From NCBI RefSeq assembly GCF_023343835.1, contig NC_064437.1:27875001-27939000 (forward strand): a stretch of 64,000 bases of DNA, given 5' to 3'. Position 1 is the stretch's first letter. Each line of letters starts with the position of its first letter. The notes beneath the pieces are model-generated. The model did not search any database. It saw nothing but the letters and a program-made list of their open reading frames with translations, and had not been told where the DNA came from. Shown here one piece after another: positions 22,440 to 34,362 of the stretch. The DNA comes from Lagopus muta (taxonomy: Eukaryota; Chordata; Aves; Galliformes; Phasianidae). The position numbers were made by a program, and so were the translations under genes.

Positions 22440-25300
22440 CAGGAATTACACCATGACTGCTACATCATTTCCATGATATTTCACATTCTATAATTTCTAA
22501 AATTACAGAAGAAAAATGTATAGCTCAATCGTAATGAAAAGTTTCTTAAAAATGTACATACTATCAAGTGTTCTGAAAAAATGTAAAAGAAAAAAAAGAG
22601 AAAAGAGGAAAAAAAACCAATAATGAACAGAGTGACAGAGTGCAGCAGTTCTTATGTAGTGTGATTTACCTAGGCAAAGGAAAAAGAGAACAATGATGTT
22701 GAGAAATTCCACATCTGTGAAATCTCAAAAGAAGCAAACATCATTTGTTACAGCTTAATCACTGGGAAAATTTACACAGCATTACTAAACTGAAAGGAGT
22801 TTTACTTCAAATAACATATATTAAATGGAAGGCAATTCTACTGCTTATTCAACATTGACTGCTATCAACACACACAGGACATTGAAGGGACTCTACACAA
22901 TTATCCCAACCTACGTAATACTTTTGTGAACAACCTGAAAAAAAATTTATTCAGAGTAGTTTTTTCCTCACTTTGGAATTACAGGTTTAATACTTGCCAA
23001 CACGTGGAGTTTTGGATTCTTAGTAATACTCTAGGGATAAAACTACTAGTCTTATTTCTGATTAAGTTGTTTACTTCTTCACTCTAAAACACCAAGAAGA
23101 ATCTCATAATCACCTGAGAGTTCTTAGTAGGAAAACACTAGTATTGCATTTATTCTGTACAAACCAAGGTTGTGCAGAATAATGCCGTTATCATATTCAA
23201 TCTTGTCAATTTTCAAGCTATTGATTTAGTGTAAGCTCACAGTGTTTTCAAAAATTCTGAAAAGGTTTCACAAAAGTTTCTATTTCAGCATCTGAACTGC
23301 AGCTGCAGTAATGCTTTCCTTCAAATAGTTGCAGTCAGTGCAACAGTTCACAATACTCAACTACATCAGGGTTGTTTATAAGTTAAACATTAATCAAGGT
23401 GAAAATGTCTCATTCTTCTTTTAGCTTTCCAAATAAAAAACTTTCTTCCTAAAAGGTCTACTTCCCAGCATTACAATCACACATTTCTTAAGCTATTCTC
23501 ACAGGTCAAATGTAAATAATGAATTGAATGCTTCTCCAGCACAGAAGAAGAAATGCTGCAAGGCATACAGAATTTGAACACAGCATCAATCTGCTGCCAA
23601 AGTCAACCAAGCCTGAGAAGAACTTACCATTAATTTTAAAAGGAGCTTCAGCAAATAGACTGACAGAGTGAAACTGCCATATGTATTCACAGTTGGTGAC
23701 TTAGAGGTGACACTGGATATTTTCCTTTATTATTATTTTTTTTAAGTTCAGGAACAGTGACACTGCCATCATGCAAGCTAGCAAGAGTTTCAGAGTAGCA
23801 CTGTGTTTGTCACTACAATTTCTTCAACAGATGTTCTGTATTTCAATAATTTGAACACATATAGCTGATTACCCTAATATTAGTATTTTGAAGAAACTGT
23901 AGAAAAACAGTACCAAAAAAAAAAAAAAAAAAAAAAAAAAGAGTATATTGATGTTACTTGTACTGAAAACTTCACTTTTCCAAAGCCAGCAGTCTCCAAA
24001 GAGATGTGTACTGAACGGTTCAACACATCATTAAATACTGAGAAAACTGTTTCCTGGGCTGCTGAAATAACACTAAGCAGAAAAGAACAAAACCTCAAAT
24101 CTTCCTACAGAAAGCAGGAAAACAAAAACAAGCCACCAGAAAGAAGGAAAAAAAAAAAAAAAAAAAAAAAAAAGAAAGAAGAAAAAGTGAGAGAAAAGAA
24201 GAAATAGAGGGAAAAAAAAAAAGAAAAAGAGAAAGAGAAAACAAAGAAAACAAAGAAAACACATAAAAATGAGGATCTTTATAATCTGTGAAGTCAAATT
24301 TTTTGATTATGAAGACAAACAAATATCTGTGTGCACTATTCTTTCAGACGTTTTGCTTTCTTACTCCTCTTATGCAAAGGATTAAAACATTAATTCCAAA
24401 TCAATACAAAAAGTAGTAACATAACCTACTTTTTATTTCCTTCTCACCACATCCATCATGTTCGAAATAAACATTTTTCTCCACTTCTGTAGTTCTTAAA
24501 TAACTTCTTCAAACACTCAGTGTTGAAAGAACTGTGAATAATGTTCAGCTGAATTATGTGTTACAAACAAACACCTTACCTAAAGGAACACTCTTCCTCT
24601 GAGACAATATGTTACAGCAATGCAAACTTCAGTTCTGCAGCCTTCAAGGGCAGTCATCTTCCCTAAGTACAGAAGCATTATCAGTCCTCAGTGCCCTTAC
24701 AAAATAAAGTAGTCACAGTTTGGCAGTTACCTTGATATTTCTGTGAAAAGGATGAATATTTTAAATGGAGAACATTGGAATTTATTTTAAAAATAAAGTA
24801 CAGGCATTTTTTGTCACGCTGACTGATCTAACATTTATAGGATCTTAAATATTGAGCAGTCACATTTTACAGATTATACAGTAGATATATAATTTCACAG
24901 TATACTTACTGACTTATTTCTTAATAGTTTAACTATCATAACTGTATTGCTCCCCCATGATTTGATCTTAAGTAAGTAATTCGGTATATTTCAATCTTGG
25001 ATTATTTCTTGGAGGCTTCTGTATGGGTACATACAACCTGAAATGACGCTGAATATTACATTCCAATAAATCTGCACAGAACAAATTGGTCCTGTGCTCT
25101 CTGCAGTTAAAATAAGGAATGCAAGAGCCTTTCATGCAAACTTCAGTTGAGGCACTAGGAAGCAGTAATCATCTGTGTGTGAGATGTTGCTCTGTATAGA
25201 TTTGGATATACTGATTTCAGATATATTGACCAATTCCCACCTATAATCTTTCTGCACACCTTCAGATTTTACCTGCTTGTATTACTACACTTGAGCAATA
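22440..25300. other. AT-rich spacer with purine-rich tracts
   Basis: It holds two A26 runs (23,915-23,940 and 24,148-24,173) and an A/G-rich tract to about 24,260. Lysine-rich or phenylalanine-rich open frames over these tracts are compositional artefacts. No gene is seen. Confidence 0.6.
24148..24260. repeat. Purine-rich (A/G) low-complexity tract
   Basis: Over 100 bases of almost pure A and G: an A26 run followed by AAAG, AGAAAA and AACAAAG units. It has mirror-repeat character. No retroposon body is recognisable. Confidence 0.85.
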
Positions 25301-25302
25301 CC

Positions 25303-27480
25303 GTCACAGAACCACACAGTGGCTGAGGCTGGAAGAAATCTCTGGAGTCCAAAACTCCTGCTCAGGCAGGAGTACCAAGTGCTGTCTGGGACCGTGTTCA
25401 TGTGGCTTTTGAAGATCTCCAGAGATGGAGACTCCAGCACCTCTCTGGGCAACCCATGTCAGTATCACAGAATCACAGAATTGTAGGGATTGGAAGGGAC
25501 CTCCAGAGATCATCGAGTCCAACCCCCCTGCCAAAGCAGGTTCCCTACAGTAGGTCGCACAGGTAGGCGTCCAGGCAGGTCTTGAACATCTCCAGAGAAG
25601 GAGACTCCACCACCTCCCTGGGCAGCCTGTTCCAGTGCTCCGTCACCTCACTGTAAAGAAGTTCTTGCGCATGTTTGTGTGGAACTTCCTATGCTGCAGT
25701 ACTCAGCCAGCCGGACAGCAAAAGATTGTTTTTATCTGAACATCAGGAAACTCTTGATTTTCAGTTTGTGGCCATTGCACTGGGCACTACTGAAATGAAT
25801 CTGTGCCCTCCCTTCAAGTATTTAAATATATTTACAAGATCCCCCTGAGCCTTGTCTTGTCCAGGCTAAACAGACCGCTTTCCTCCTAGGAGAGGTGTTC
25901 CTGTCCTTTAATCATCTTTGTTTGATTATTTCCAGCAGCTCCTTGTCTCTCTTGTACTGGGAAGCCCAGAATTGGATACAATCCTCCAGTTGTGTCCTCA
26001 CTAAAGCTGAGTAAAGGGGAAAGATCTGCTGGCAACTCTTTGCCTAACACAGCCAAGAATACCATTAGCCTTTTTTGCAGCAAGTGCATGTTACTAAATC
26101 ATGTTCAACTTGGTGTCCTCCAGGACCTTATGGTCCTTCTCTGCCAGGCTACTTTCCAGCTGGCTGGCCTTCAGCACATCCTAACTTACGAGATCGTTAC
26201 TCCCAAGGTGTAGAACATTTCAGCTCTCCTTGTTGAACTTCATGAAGATCCTGACAGCCCATTTCTCTAGCCCTTCAAGGATTACATCTTGTGTACCAGA
26301 CACTTCATCTAGTTTCTTGTTGTCTATAAAATTACTAGGGATACCCTTTTTCCCATCAACCACATCATTAACAAAGATGTTAAACTGAACTGGACTCAAT
26401 ATTGACTCGTAGGGTAAGTCACTATTTACTAGACTCCATCTAGATTTTGTACCAAATGACCCGCTGGGTTCAGCTGTTTAGACAGTTTTCAACCCATCTC
26501 ACTTTCTGCCCATCCAGTCCAAATACATCAACAGATTTTCTATGAAGATCTAATGGGAGATAGTGTTAAAGGCCTTCCTGAAGTCCTGGTAGACAATGTC
26601 AACTGCTTTCCATTCCTCTACCAGACAAGTCATTTAATTGTAGAAGCTTACCAAGTTACTCAGATACGACTACTCCTTGGTAAATCCATGCTGGCTATCC
26701 TGAATGATAAAAATAATTTTATTGCACTTCACATTCTTGTAAATAGTTTCCAGGTTGAGCTGATCCATCACTTTAAATGGGTTTGAGGTGAGGCTGCTTG
26801 CTCTTGTAGTTCCCTGAGTCCTTCTTTTTGCCTTTAAGATAGGAGTGAGATTTTCTTTCCTCCATTTATTTTTTTCAACACTTCTCCCAGTCTCCATGAT
26901 CAATCAAAGATTATTAAGGGTGACCTCACATCTGCCTGCTCCCTCAGCATCCATGGGTGCATCTGATCAGGGCTCATGTACGTCCAGTTCGCTTAAATAT
27001 TCCCTGATCTGATCTTATTCCACCAAGGAGACATCTTCCTTGCTTCAGTCTCTTCCTTGGTCAGTGGGACATGGGACTGTTAAGGACTAAAAAAAGCATT
27101 CTGCACCTCAGGCATAACCAGCATCCCTATCTTGTTCAGCAGTCGGTCTCCTTTTCCCTTGTCTTCCTTTTGTCATTTGTATTTTTGAACCTTTACTACT
27201 TACAGAAGTCCTTCATATTGTCTTCAACATCACTGGTCAAGTTCTATTCTGTTTGGGCTTTAACTTTCCTAACCTCACCACTGGATTCTTGGACAGTATC
27301 TCTGTATTCCACTCTCTGTATGATTACTTTTTATGTTTGAGTTTGGCCAAGAACTTCTTGTTCATCCATGTAGGTTTCCTGGCATTCTTGGCCATTCATT
27401 AAAATGGACTGCTTTTGGAGAAGGTGATCCTTGAATACTGACCAAGTGAATCCTGGTGTACTTAACCAGGCTGCACCAAT
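25303..27480 (-). repeat. Long antisense CR1 LINE, interrupted by a younger CR1
   Basis: The longest CR1 in the desert. It runs from the inverted 3' end (GTCACAGAACCACACAGTGG) through the 3' UTR to ORF2 sequence read in reverse. Landmarks are CCCAGAATTGGATACAATCC, TCAACCCATCTCACTTTCTG (RT region) and TTGTTCATCCATGTAGGTTT (region between endonuclease and RT). It is full of stops and clearly old. The segment at about 25,466-25,696 belongs to a separate, younger CR1 placed inside it. Confidence 0.88.
25466..25696 (-). repeat. Nested younger CR1 3' fragment
   Basis: This piece starts CACAGAATCACAGAATTGTA and runs to the CTTGCGCATGTTTGTGTGGA block. It is better preserved than the host element. 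The host sequence stops at GGGCAACCCATGTCAGTA and resumes at CAGTACTCAGCC. A CAGTA on each side could be a 5-bp target-site duplication. Confidence 0.8.
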
Positions 27481-27484
27481 TGCT

Positions 27485-30400
27485 ACAAAAGACAAACAAA
27501 CAAACCCATAATAATATGGAAAGGTTCTTATGTGCTCCATCTAGCACTTGTCAAGGACTTGTCAAAAGAAAAAGCAAAATTATTTCAGAATAACAGCAAT
27601 TAACAATAATAATAAAAAGATAAACTAGCAATGTTGTTTTAAGAACACAAAGAATAAAAGGAAGTTTCAGCTAGGGAAATGCATTGGAAATGAGGAATTT
27701 GCATGAAATTTGCTTTAAAAAAACAAAACCTTCAAGCTAAAACACAACTAACACAGTCTGTGAAAACATACTGTCTTCAAAGTCCTAAAAGTGATGATTA
27801 CTTATCCAGTAATCTTGCTGCCAGGGGAACTGTATGGCACACCTAGAACAGTAAATAGCTGCTGGGAATATGTTATTTCACTCTTTTAAACAAACTCATT
27901 TAAAACAAACACAATCCAAAGTACTTAGGCATATCCAAAAATACATCCTACTGTGAAAAAATCAGAAGTGAAAGGAAATCTACTGAAACAGAATTGAAAA
28001 CTTATACATGATACCAAGAAAACAGTGACTCACGCCTCTCCATGGCACTAAAGATAAAGCCAAGTTAGCTTTTTAAAAGGTTGGGAGGCATTTGTATTCA
28101 ATCTAGTTATTTAAATGAGCCTGAAACACTGAACCAAGCCATAGTAATATTCCCAACTGGAGGTGTACTTGCTAAATAATTGTGGTTTCAAGGCCGTCAC
28201 CAAAATTGACAATTTAATGGCTTCACAGTGATCTCTGTGCTTCAGAACTTGTAACAGTGGCAAGCTGTCTTTATTTTTTCTCTTTTGAAATATGAGCCAC
28301 TTAGTGTGCAATAGTGACAGATCAGCATCACTTTTATTGAGTGACATTACAATTCCTGCGTCATTCAAATCAATGTGACAGAGTTGACATAGAAGCTTGT
28401 TTCACTCATAAACAGGAGGCTAAGCAAAAAACTCAGGCTTTGCTTGCCTTGACTTAAGCTAAGCATAAATATTTAAATTAATTTATAAATAAATAAATAA
28501 ATAAATGCCACAAAGGGAGCATCAGAGGACTGTAGTAGAACTACATAGAGAAAGTTGAAGGAAAGCACTTGTAAACAGTAACATCAGCAAGGTAAGAACA
28601 GAAACTGGAACAAGCAGGAGGGATGTCTGCTGGAACTAAATAAAGTGTGTGAGGAATCCAGTGAAACTAGAGAAGGTTCTTGGCTCCAAAACAATATAAG
28701 GGATGTCAAACACAGAGGAGATCATTACCTTTTGTTCTGGGAGAGGAACATAAAACATCAAGGGTAAGAAAGCAAAGCTAGGGGAGAAAGAAGATGACCA
28801 CTTCATTTTGTGTTTTCACTATCTTTGCACTAAGCATCCTTATAATACCTTCTGCTGGTTCAAGTGAGACTTGCCACAATGTTTGTCCACTGATTTCTTA
28901 TCATTAACGTGGTCCACTGACCTGTGTAAACCTGTGTTTGTTTTGACTAGCTTACTCTATGCACAAATCATAACTAATTGCAACAGACTCATGGTGACTT
29001 ACCCCACACAGACTTTATCCTTATGTCAACATTTTAACTCATACCACAATTGCCTCTTAAATTCCATAGACTGAGATACAAACAAGCAAAAATGCAGAGT
29101 ACAAAAATGGCAGCTTTTTTTTCCTGAGGTAAATAGGTATGGCTCATCTTAGTCATCAGTAAAATGCCCTCCCCTTGTTATCTTCTGCCTTAACTAAATA
29201 AATGCAGAGGTTTATAACCAAATTTATCATTGTAAATAAAAAAGAATGGGAGGAGAAGATAAGGACATTTTGGTAAAAACATTGATTCATGAGGGAAACT
29301 ATAATTTTGCTTGTGTTTATCCTGTCTGGAACTCTTTTAAATTGCTTGTCCTGGAGGTAGGTATTTCATTTTGGTTGCTATTTAACATTAGTGTAACAGG
29401 TCGGCGTGTTTCTGATGTTGTAGGAACAACATGGAATTCCAGCATTTTTTCGCCAGAATCAGTGGTCACATTTCTTTGGTTAATCTTCCTTCTTTGATGT
29501 TCTGATGCATTTTATGATAGCTGACATGCAGATTTTTACAAGTGTCTTATGTCTTCCCTCAACTTATAACCTCACAGGTCTGTAGTGATTAATCTGATTA
29601 ATGTAAATTTGGAAGAGTTTGCTTAGGTAGAGTTTTCAGTAATACTGGTTGTGAATTGGACTTTTCTAAAGAGCAACATATAATTAAGAATCTTTTTGCT
29701 TTCTATATGCATGGATGAACATTAATTACAAAATTATGTAATAATTGGGAAGTAAATATACAGATTCTGCTAATGTCGTCATTTATTTCTTCCAAACAGA
29801 GAAAAGAACTGGACAATAGCATGGAAGATGAAGAACTCATCTGAAATATTTTATTATATATACATCAGTCCTGAAAAAGACAAGATAAAATTTGAATGAA
29901 TTTGAAAAATGGCAAGGAAAATAATTTATCATTTTATGCAGTTATAATTTGACGACTCAAATCTCACAGAAAACTGAAATAAGAGTTATTTTAATTAACT
30001 ACATAATGTCTTCAAATTCAAGTATAGGCTGATACAAAACTCTAGATGAAAGATTTCCAAGACCAATATGAAGAAATAATTTTTTCATAGAATCCGAAGA
30101 TACTGAATGTTAGAAAGAAATTAACAAAGAAATAAAATACTGCAAGTATTTATTCACTTATTAATTCTTAGGTAATATTTTTTTATCTATTACTTCCAGA
30201 AATAGGAAGTGCAGATAACAGTTACTCAGATTAAAGCTGAGTATGATCAAATCAATGATCAAATCAAACACTTTCTTAAAGTCTGGCTTTCACCAAAGTG
30301 CAGTTTATCTACAGAATGTTATGCTATTTCTTCATGTATTTTGATTACATACTAGATTATGTCCTTCCTTCACCTGTAGGACTTGCACTAATATTTTATT

Positions 30401-30785
30401 TTTCCAAACGCAGTATTAAGAAAATTGCCAAACCTGACAAGTTATTAAGATAAAAAAAACTTATTCCATTGAACAGATGGAAGAAGATGAATATAGACCA
30501 GACTGTCCAAAACAAAGGTAGGTACCTGTTCTAAGTAGGCACCTGCAGCCAGGTAAACAATCGAATTATAATTGTAGCATTACAATTTCTAGATGTTCTG
30601 CTTTGTAATAATGGGATACCAGGAAGGTGAATTTGCTTGCTTCTTTTTGTCATGGTGTCATGTATACATCTTAAAACAGTATTAGTAAACAAAGGGCAGA
30701 TCCATAGCTTCTTGAACCCTTAACCTTACCAACAATATCTTATGTTGTGACTGTAATTAACAATGATGAAGGATTTAAATAAGAT
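27485..30785. other. AT-rich spacer, no confident gene
   Basis: It contains an AAAT microsatellite at about 28,478-28,506. The 85-codon minus-strand frame at 28,111-28,368 has no recognisable domain. One exon-like piece at 29,804-29,848 is listed separately. Confidence 0.5.
29804..29848 (+). other. Weak terminal-exon-like segment
   Basis: A pyrimidine-rich acceptor-like sequence (TTTATTTCTTCCAAACAG) is followed by a short frame reading RKELDNSMEDEELI and a TGA. It is an acidic-tail-like peptide with no recognised family. The piece is short enough to arise by chance. No partner exon is identified. Confidence 0.12.
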
Positions 30786-30789
30786 CTTG

Positions 30790-30852
30790 AAATCACATAA
30801 TATCCTTATTTGGATGGAATCAATAAGGTCATCATATCCAACTCCTGACTGA
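30790..30852 (-). repeat. CR1 3' end scrap, antisense
   Basis: AATCACATAATATCC and GGAATCAATAAGGTCATCAT fit an eroded inverted CR1 3' terminus of about 60 bp, directly before a sense CR1. Confidence 0.5.
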
Positions 30853-30854
30853 AC

Positions 30855-31318
30855 AACAGGTTGGCCATGAGCCAGCAACATACCCTTGTGATCAAGAAGG
30901 CCAATGGTATCCTGGAGTGCATTGAAATGAATATGGCCAGCAACTATGTGCACTAGTGATGCCACATCTGGAGTACTATTTTAGTTCTCGTCTCCTCAGT
31001 TCAAAAAAGACAGGGATTTCCTAGAGGGCCATAAAGATGAGTAGGGGCCTGAAGCATCTCCTGTATGAGGAAAGGCTGAGAGACTTGGGACTCTTTAGTC
31101 TGCAGAAGAGAAGGCTGAGGGGATCTTATAAATGATTATAAATATCTAAAGGGTGGGTGTCAAGTGTTTGGGGCCTGATTCTTCTCAGTTGTGACAGGCA
31201 ACGGGCATTGGCACAACCAAGAACAAAGGAAGTTCCATCTGAATATAAGAACAAAAATTCTTTACTTTGAGAGTGACATAGAACTGGAACAAATTGCCCA
31301 GAGAGATAGAGCTGCTGT
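30855..31318 (+). repeat. CR1 LINE, sense, 5' part (split by an LTR)
   Basis: Sense CR1 ORF2 C-terminal and 3' UTR sequence: GGTTGGCCATGAGCCAGCAA, AAGGCCAATGGTATCCTGGA, GAGGAAAGGCTGAGAGACTT and AAATTGCCCAGAGAGATAGA. It breaks off at GAGCTGCTG, where an LTR begins. It resumes at about 31,667. Confidence 0.88.
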
Positions 31319-31666
31319 TGTCGTGGTTTAACCTGGCAGGCAGCTCAGCACCACACAGTTCACTCACTCCACCCTCCCAATGGGAAAGGGCAGAGATTTG
31401 AAAAAGAACACAACAAAACAGAACTTGTAGGTTGAGCCAATTTAGGGCAGCTGTTCTATCCCCTCCGTTCCTTGTGCAACCCCAGTCTCCTTACTGGCAG
31501 GACTGCGAGAGAAACTGAGAAACTGAGAAACTGAAATGTCCTTGACTACATAGAGCACTGCTCAGCAACAACTAATACACTGATATGCTATCAACATTGT
31601 TTTTCTCCTAAAGCCAGAACACAGCATCATACCAGAAGAAAACTTTGACCTAGCTGCAATCAAGAC
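31319..31666 (+). mobile_element. Solo endogenous-retrovirus LTR inserted in a CR1
   Basis: It begins TGTCGTGGTTTAACCTGGCA and ends CAAGACA, giving TG...CA termini and about 348 bp. The opening and the later CTTGTGCAACCCCAGTCTCC and CACTGCTCAGCAACAACTAA phrases are those of a widespread bird LTR family. I recognise them from memory and cannot name a subfamily. CR1 sequence continues on both sides, so the LTR is younger than that CR1. No internal retroviral genes remain. I could not settle a target-site duplication. Confidence 0.78.
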
Positions 31667-31812
31667 AGTTGTGGAGCCTCTTTCTCTAGAGATCACCAAA
31701 ATCCACCTGGATGCTTTCCTGTGCAACCATTGGGAACCTGCTTTAGGTGGGGAGTTGGACTAGATGATCCCAAAAGGTCCCTTTCAATCCCTTCAATTCT
31801 GTGATTCTGTGA
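31667..31812 (+). repeat. CR1 LINE 3' end, continuation after the LTR
   Basis: GTTGTGGAGCCTCTTTCTCT picks up exactly where the left half stopped. It runs through GGTGGGGAGTTGGACTAGAT to TTCAATTCTGTGATTCTGTG, the CR1 terminal repeats. Confidence 0.88.
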
Positions 31813-31866
31813 TATGTATAAATATATAAATATATAAATATAAATATAATATATATAAATATATGA
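31813..31866. repeat. AT microsatellite (AATATAT type)
   Basis: Tandem ATAAATAT units directly adjoin the CR1 3' end. The satellite may have grown out of the CR1 terminal repeats. Confidence 0.85.
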
Positions 31867-31869
31867 AAA

Positions 31870-32700
31870 GGAGCCTGCTCTCCTCCTGACTAATGAAATC
31901 CCTCTTGTCTTCTTAGAGATTAAAGAGTAAGTTTGAGCAAACATACTTTGAAAACCTGTCTGTCAAATGATTACATAGATATATCTATCTGGATTTTATA
32001 AGTGGAATACCAAACTGTGTCTAGATGGTCTCTGAATTGTCTGTGAATTGGATCCTATTACTATTTTCTTGCTGTTTGAACTACACATCTGTAACAGGGT
32101 TTATGTTACACAACTATCCCAATGAAAAACTTGTGGCAACAAAAGAGTGCAAGCCCCTTGTACAACAACACTATGAGAATCTGAAAAGAAAGCATTTTTC
32201 TATGAAATGTATATCTTATATATCTTGTATGTTTCCACCTTCCACTTGTTAGTTAAGAGTCTATTTCTGTTTGGTTTCAAACATCACTTTAAGTCATATT
32301 TAAGTCAGTGGTTTAAGTGGCAAGTTACATATTACTGAATGAATGGAAAATTAATTATTGGCTACAGGAAAAGCTAGACTCAGTTTCCTAATTTTCCCTA
32401 TTATTAAATAGATAACTTCATTAAAGGAAAAAATCATTCCTAACCAAGCTGCTGTAGTTAAAACTAGAAAATTATTTCATCTCAGTGTACAAACAAGTAT
32501 CTGTTATACTCCTTTGGAAAGCTCAGGTGATAATTTTAAGCACAGTAGTGAAAAAAAATGAGAAAAAACTCTCATTTTCAAGTCTTCAATTGTCAACAAA
32601 CCCTTCAGTCAGAATGTCTGTCTTCTAATGTCATTGTGTTTAAGTGGTGTGAGTGTATACTTGAACGTAGGTCACTAAGGATATGAGAGATCGCTGTGAT
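31870..32700. other. AT-rich spacer, no gene seen
   Basis: The first 25 bases (GGAGCCTGCTCTCCTCCTGA and on) match a segment inside the CR1 at about 34,710. The rest is unremarkable AT-rich DNA. Confidence 0.4.
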
Positions 32701-32704
32701 GGAG

Positions 32705-32785
32705 ATAACAGAACCATAAGGGCTGGAAGGGACCTTCTGAGATCATCAAGTCCAGCTTCCCTGCAAATTTTAAACTATCTGTGAG
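32705..32785 (-). repeat. CR1 3' fragment, short
   Basis: AGAACCATAAGGGCTGGAAG followed by GAGATCATCAAGTCCAGCTT is inverted CR1 3' UTR. Only about 80 bp remains. Confidence 0.75.
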
Positions 32786-33119
32786 TATACAATACCGTGG
32801 AGCCAATCCCATATGGTAAGTGTTGATGGCTATTGTTGAGGATTCAGCCTATTTGTAATCCATAGCGTTCAACTTGTCCTTAGCCTGGCAGTTTTTTATT
32901 ACTTGGACACCTCCTGGATCAAACACATTTTTGCCCATTCACAGCTCAGACTGCCCACATGCTTAAGTGTGTATGCACTGTGTCTAGTTACACCACTGTA
33001 GTATCACCAATGTTCATTGTTGCATGCTGTAGTTGCCAGTTACACTATTAATTATAACCTAACCCATAAACTTAAACATGTCCTCATCTTTAAGAAATAT
33101 ATGATCCCTGTTGTGATAT

Positions 33120-33320
33120 ATATCACACTCAATCCAGGCTGGTTTTGCATGCCCTTATTTCAGGCTATCCTGGGTAGCCTGTGACAATACCTCACCCTTG
33201 TTTCTGTGAAAAAATTTTCCCTAATATTCAACCTGAACTTGCTCTGGCACAACTTGAGGTCATCTCCCCTTGTCCCAAAGTGTGCCTGTGCTTTTCTGTT
33301 GAGTATCGCCTTATGCCTTT
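33120..33320 (-). repeat. CR1 fragment lacking its 3' end
   Basis: AGCCTGTGACAATACCTCAC, ATTTTCCCTAATATTCAACC and ACTTGAGGTCATCTCCCCTT are inverted CR1 3' UTR. About 100 bp of it is almost identical to the same region of the CR1 at 34,523-34,625, far closer than the other CR1 pairs in the window. Confidence 0.75.
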
Positions 33321-33630
33321 TGAATTCTTCTCACAACTTCATCTCAGTATGATAACATATCAGCAGCAAAAAATTTAATAAATCTTTCCATGTGCTGGTC
33401 CGACTAACGAGGGCAGCTCACTGAAGAGAAAAGTGGCAGAATTTCTATAGTGCTTTACTGTAGATATATCATCAGAATAAGAGTAGCCTTTTCCACAGGT
33501 GTTCTTTTTTTTTCCCTTCTCTTTGAGTAAAATAACTTTAATACAAACACATTGAAAATCATAGAAGTCACTGCAGTTTCATTTCCTGATTATCTATTTT
33601 TTATATTTTATGATATAGAACTGTTTTCAG

Positions 33631-33740
33631 TGCAACTCTACTGTTGCAATTGCTGTAACTACTGTTGTAGTCATTGGACTGGCATACTTCCTATTGGCAA
33701 ATGGCTACTGCGTGCTCACAAGAAGTTTCACATCACGCAG
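33631..33740 (+). other. Candidate internal exon with a membrane-helix-like reading
   Basis: A 110-base segment sits between an acceptor-like ACTGTTTTCAG and a consensus donor (CAG|GTAAGT). Read in phase 0 it is open throughout. It gives a hydrophobic stretch, VAIAVTTVVVIGLAYFLLA, followed by NGYCVLTRS, as in a single membrane-spanning helix with a polar flank. An in-frame TAG lies just upstream of the acceptor. A second frame is also open, Cys-rich and unconvincing. I do not recognise the protein and found no coherent partner exon. The splice sites could be chance. Confidence 0.25.
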
Positions 33741-33744
33741 GTAA

Positions 33745-34355
33745 GTAGCTAACAATTTGCCTTTAGCAGATTAAATCAGTGGTAATTAAGTATCAGCAGC
33801 TATCAAAGGGATGAGAAAGCAGGTAGGATAACATGGATAGCAAACTGGGGTCTCTGCCAACCAGGGTCCAGTTCCATAATTACATGAGTGTTTCAAGAGG
33901 GCCAAGCCTGAGGATGGTAGCTTCAACTTACAGTCAAAATCATCAAACAAGTCCACCGTGATAAGTCAGGCCTGAGGTCAAGCTGGAAAACTAATCCACT
34001 TATCAGATTCAAGTCCAGTGATGGCAATCGGTCACACACAACCCTGTAACTAGAGGCCAGGACTGGGCATTACAGGTATCTACACCAGGCATTAGCATGA
34101 CTGCAACTGGACTGGAGAGTCCCATGCACAGGGGGCTCATCAGGGCCATTAAAGCCTACGAGGGCACCAAGGCCCTGACACTGATTATAATAGTAGATTA
34201 TTTAACCACTGTAAGAATGACTTTCTGTCAGCAGCACAAACCTCTGAAGTAGCTTACTACAATTTATTGCAGACAAGCAAAAGTTTCACTCAGTATTTTA
34301 TACTGAGCACAGAGTTTGACTGGAGAGAAGACTATGACTTTAATATTCTGCAATT
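33745..34355. other. Spacer, no gene seen
   Basis: Less AT-rich than average between about 33,850 and 34,190, but without a recognisable repeat or open frame. Confidence 0.4.
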
Positions 34356-34362
34356 ATCATTT

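Noticed and set aside
24004..24322. Lys-rich and Phe-rich open frames
   Set aside because: Direct products of the A26 run and the purine-rich tract; no protein-like content.
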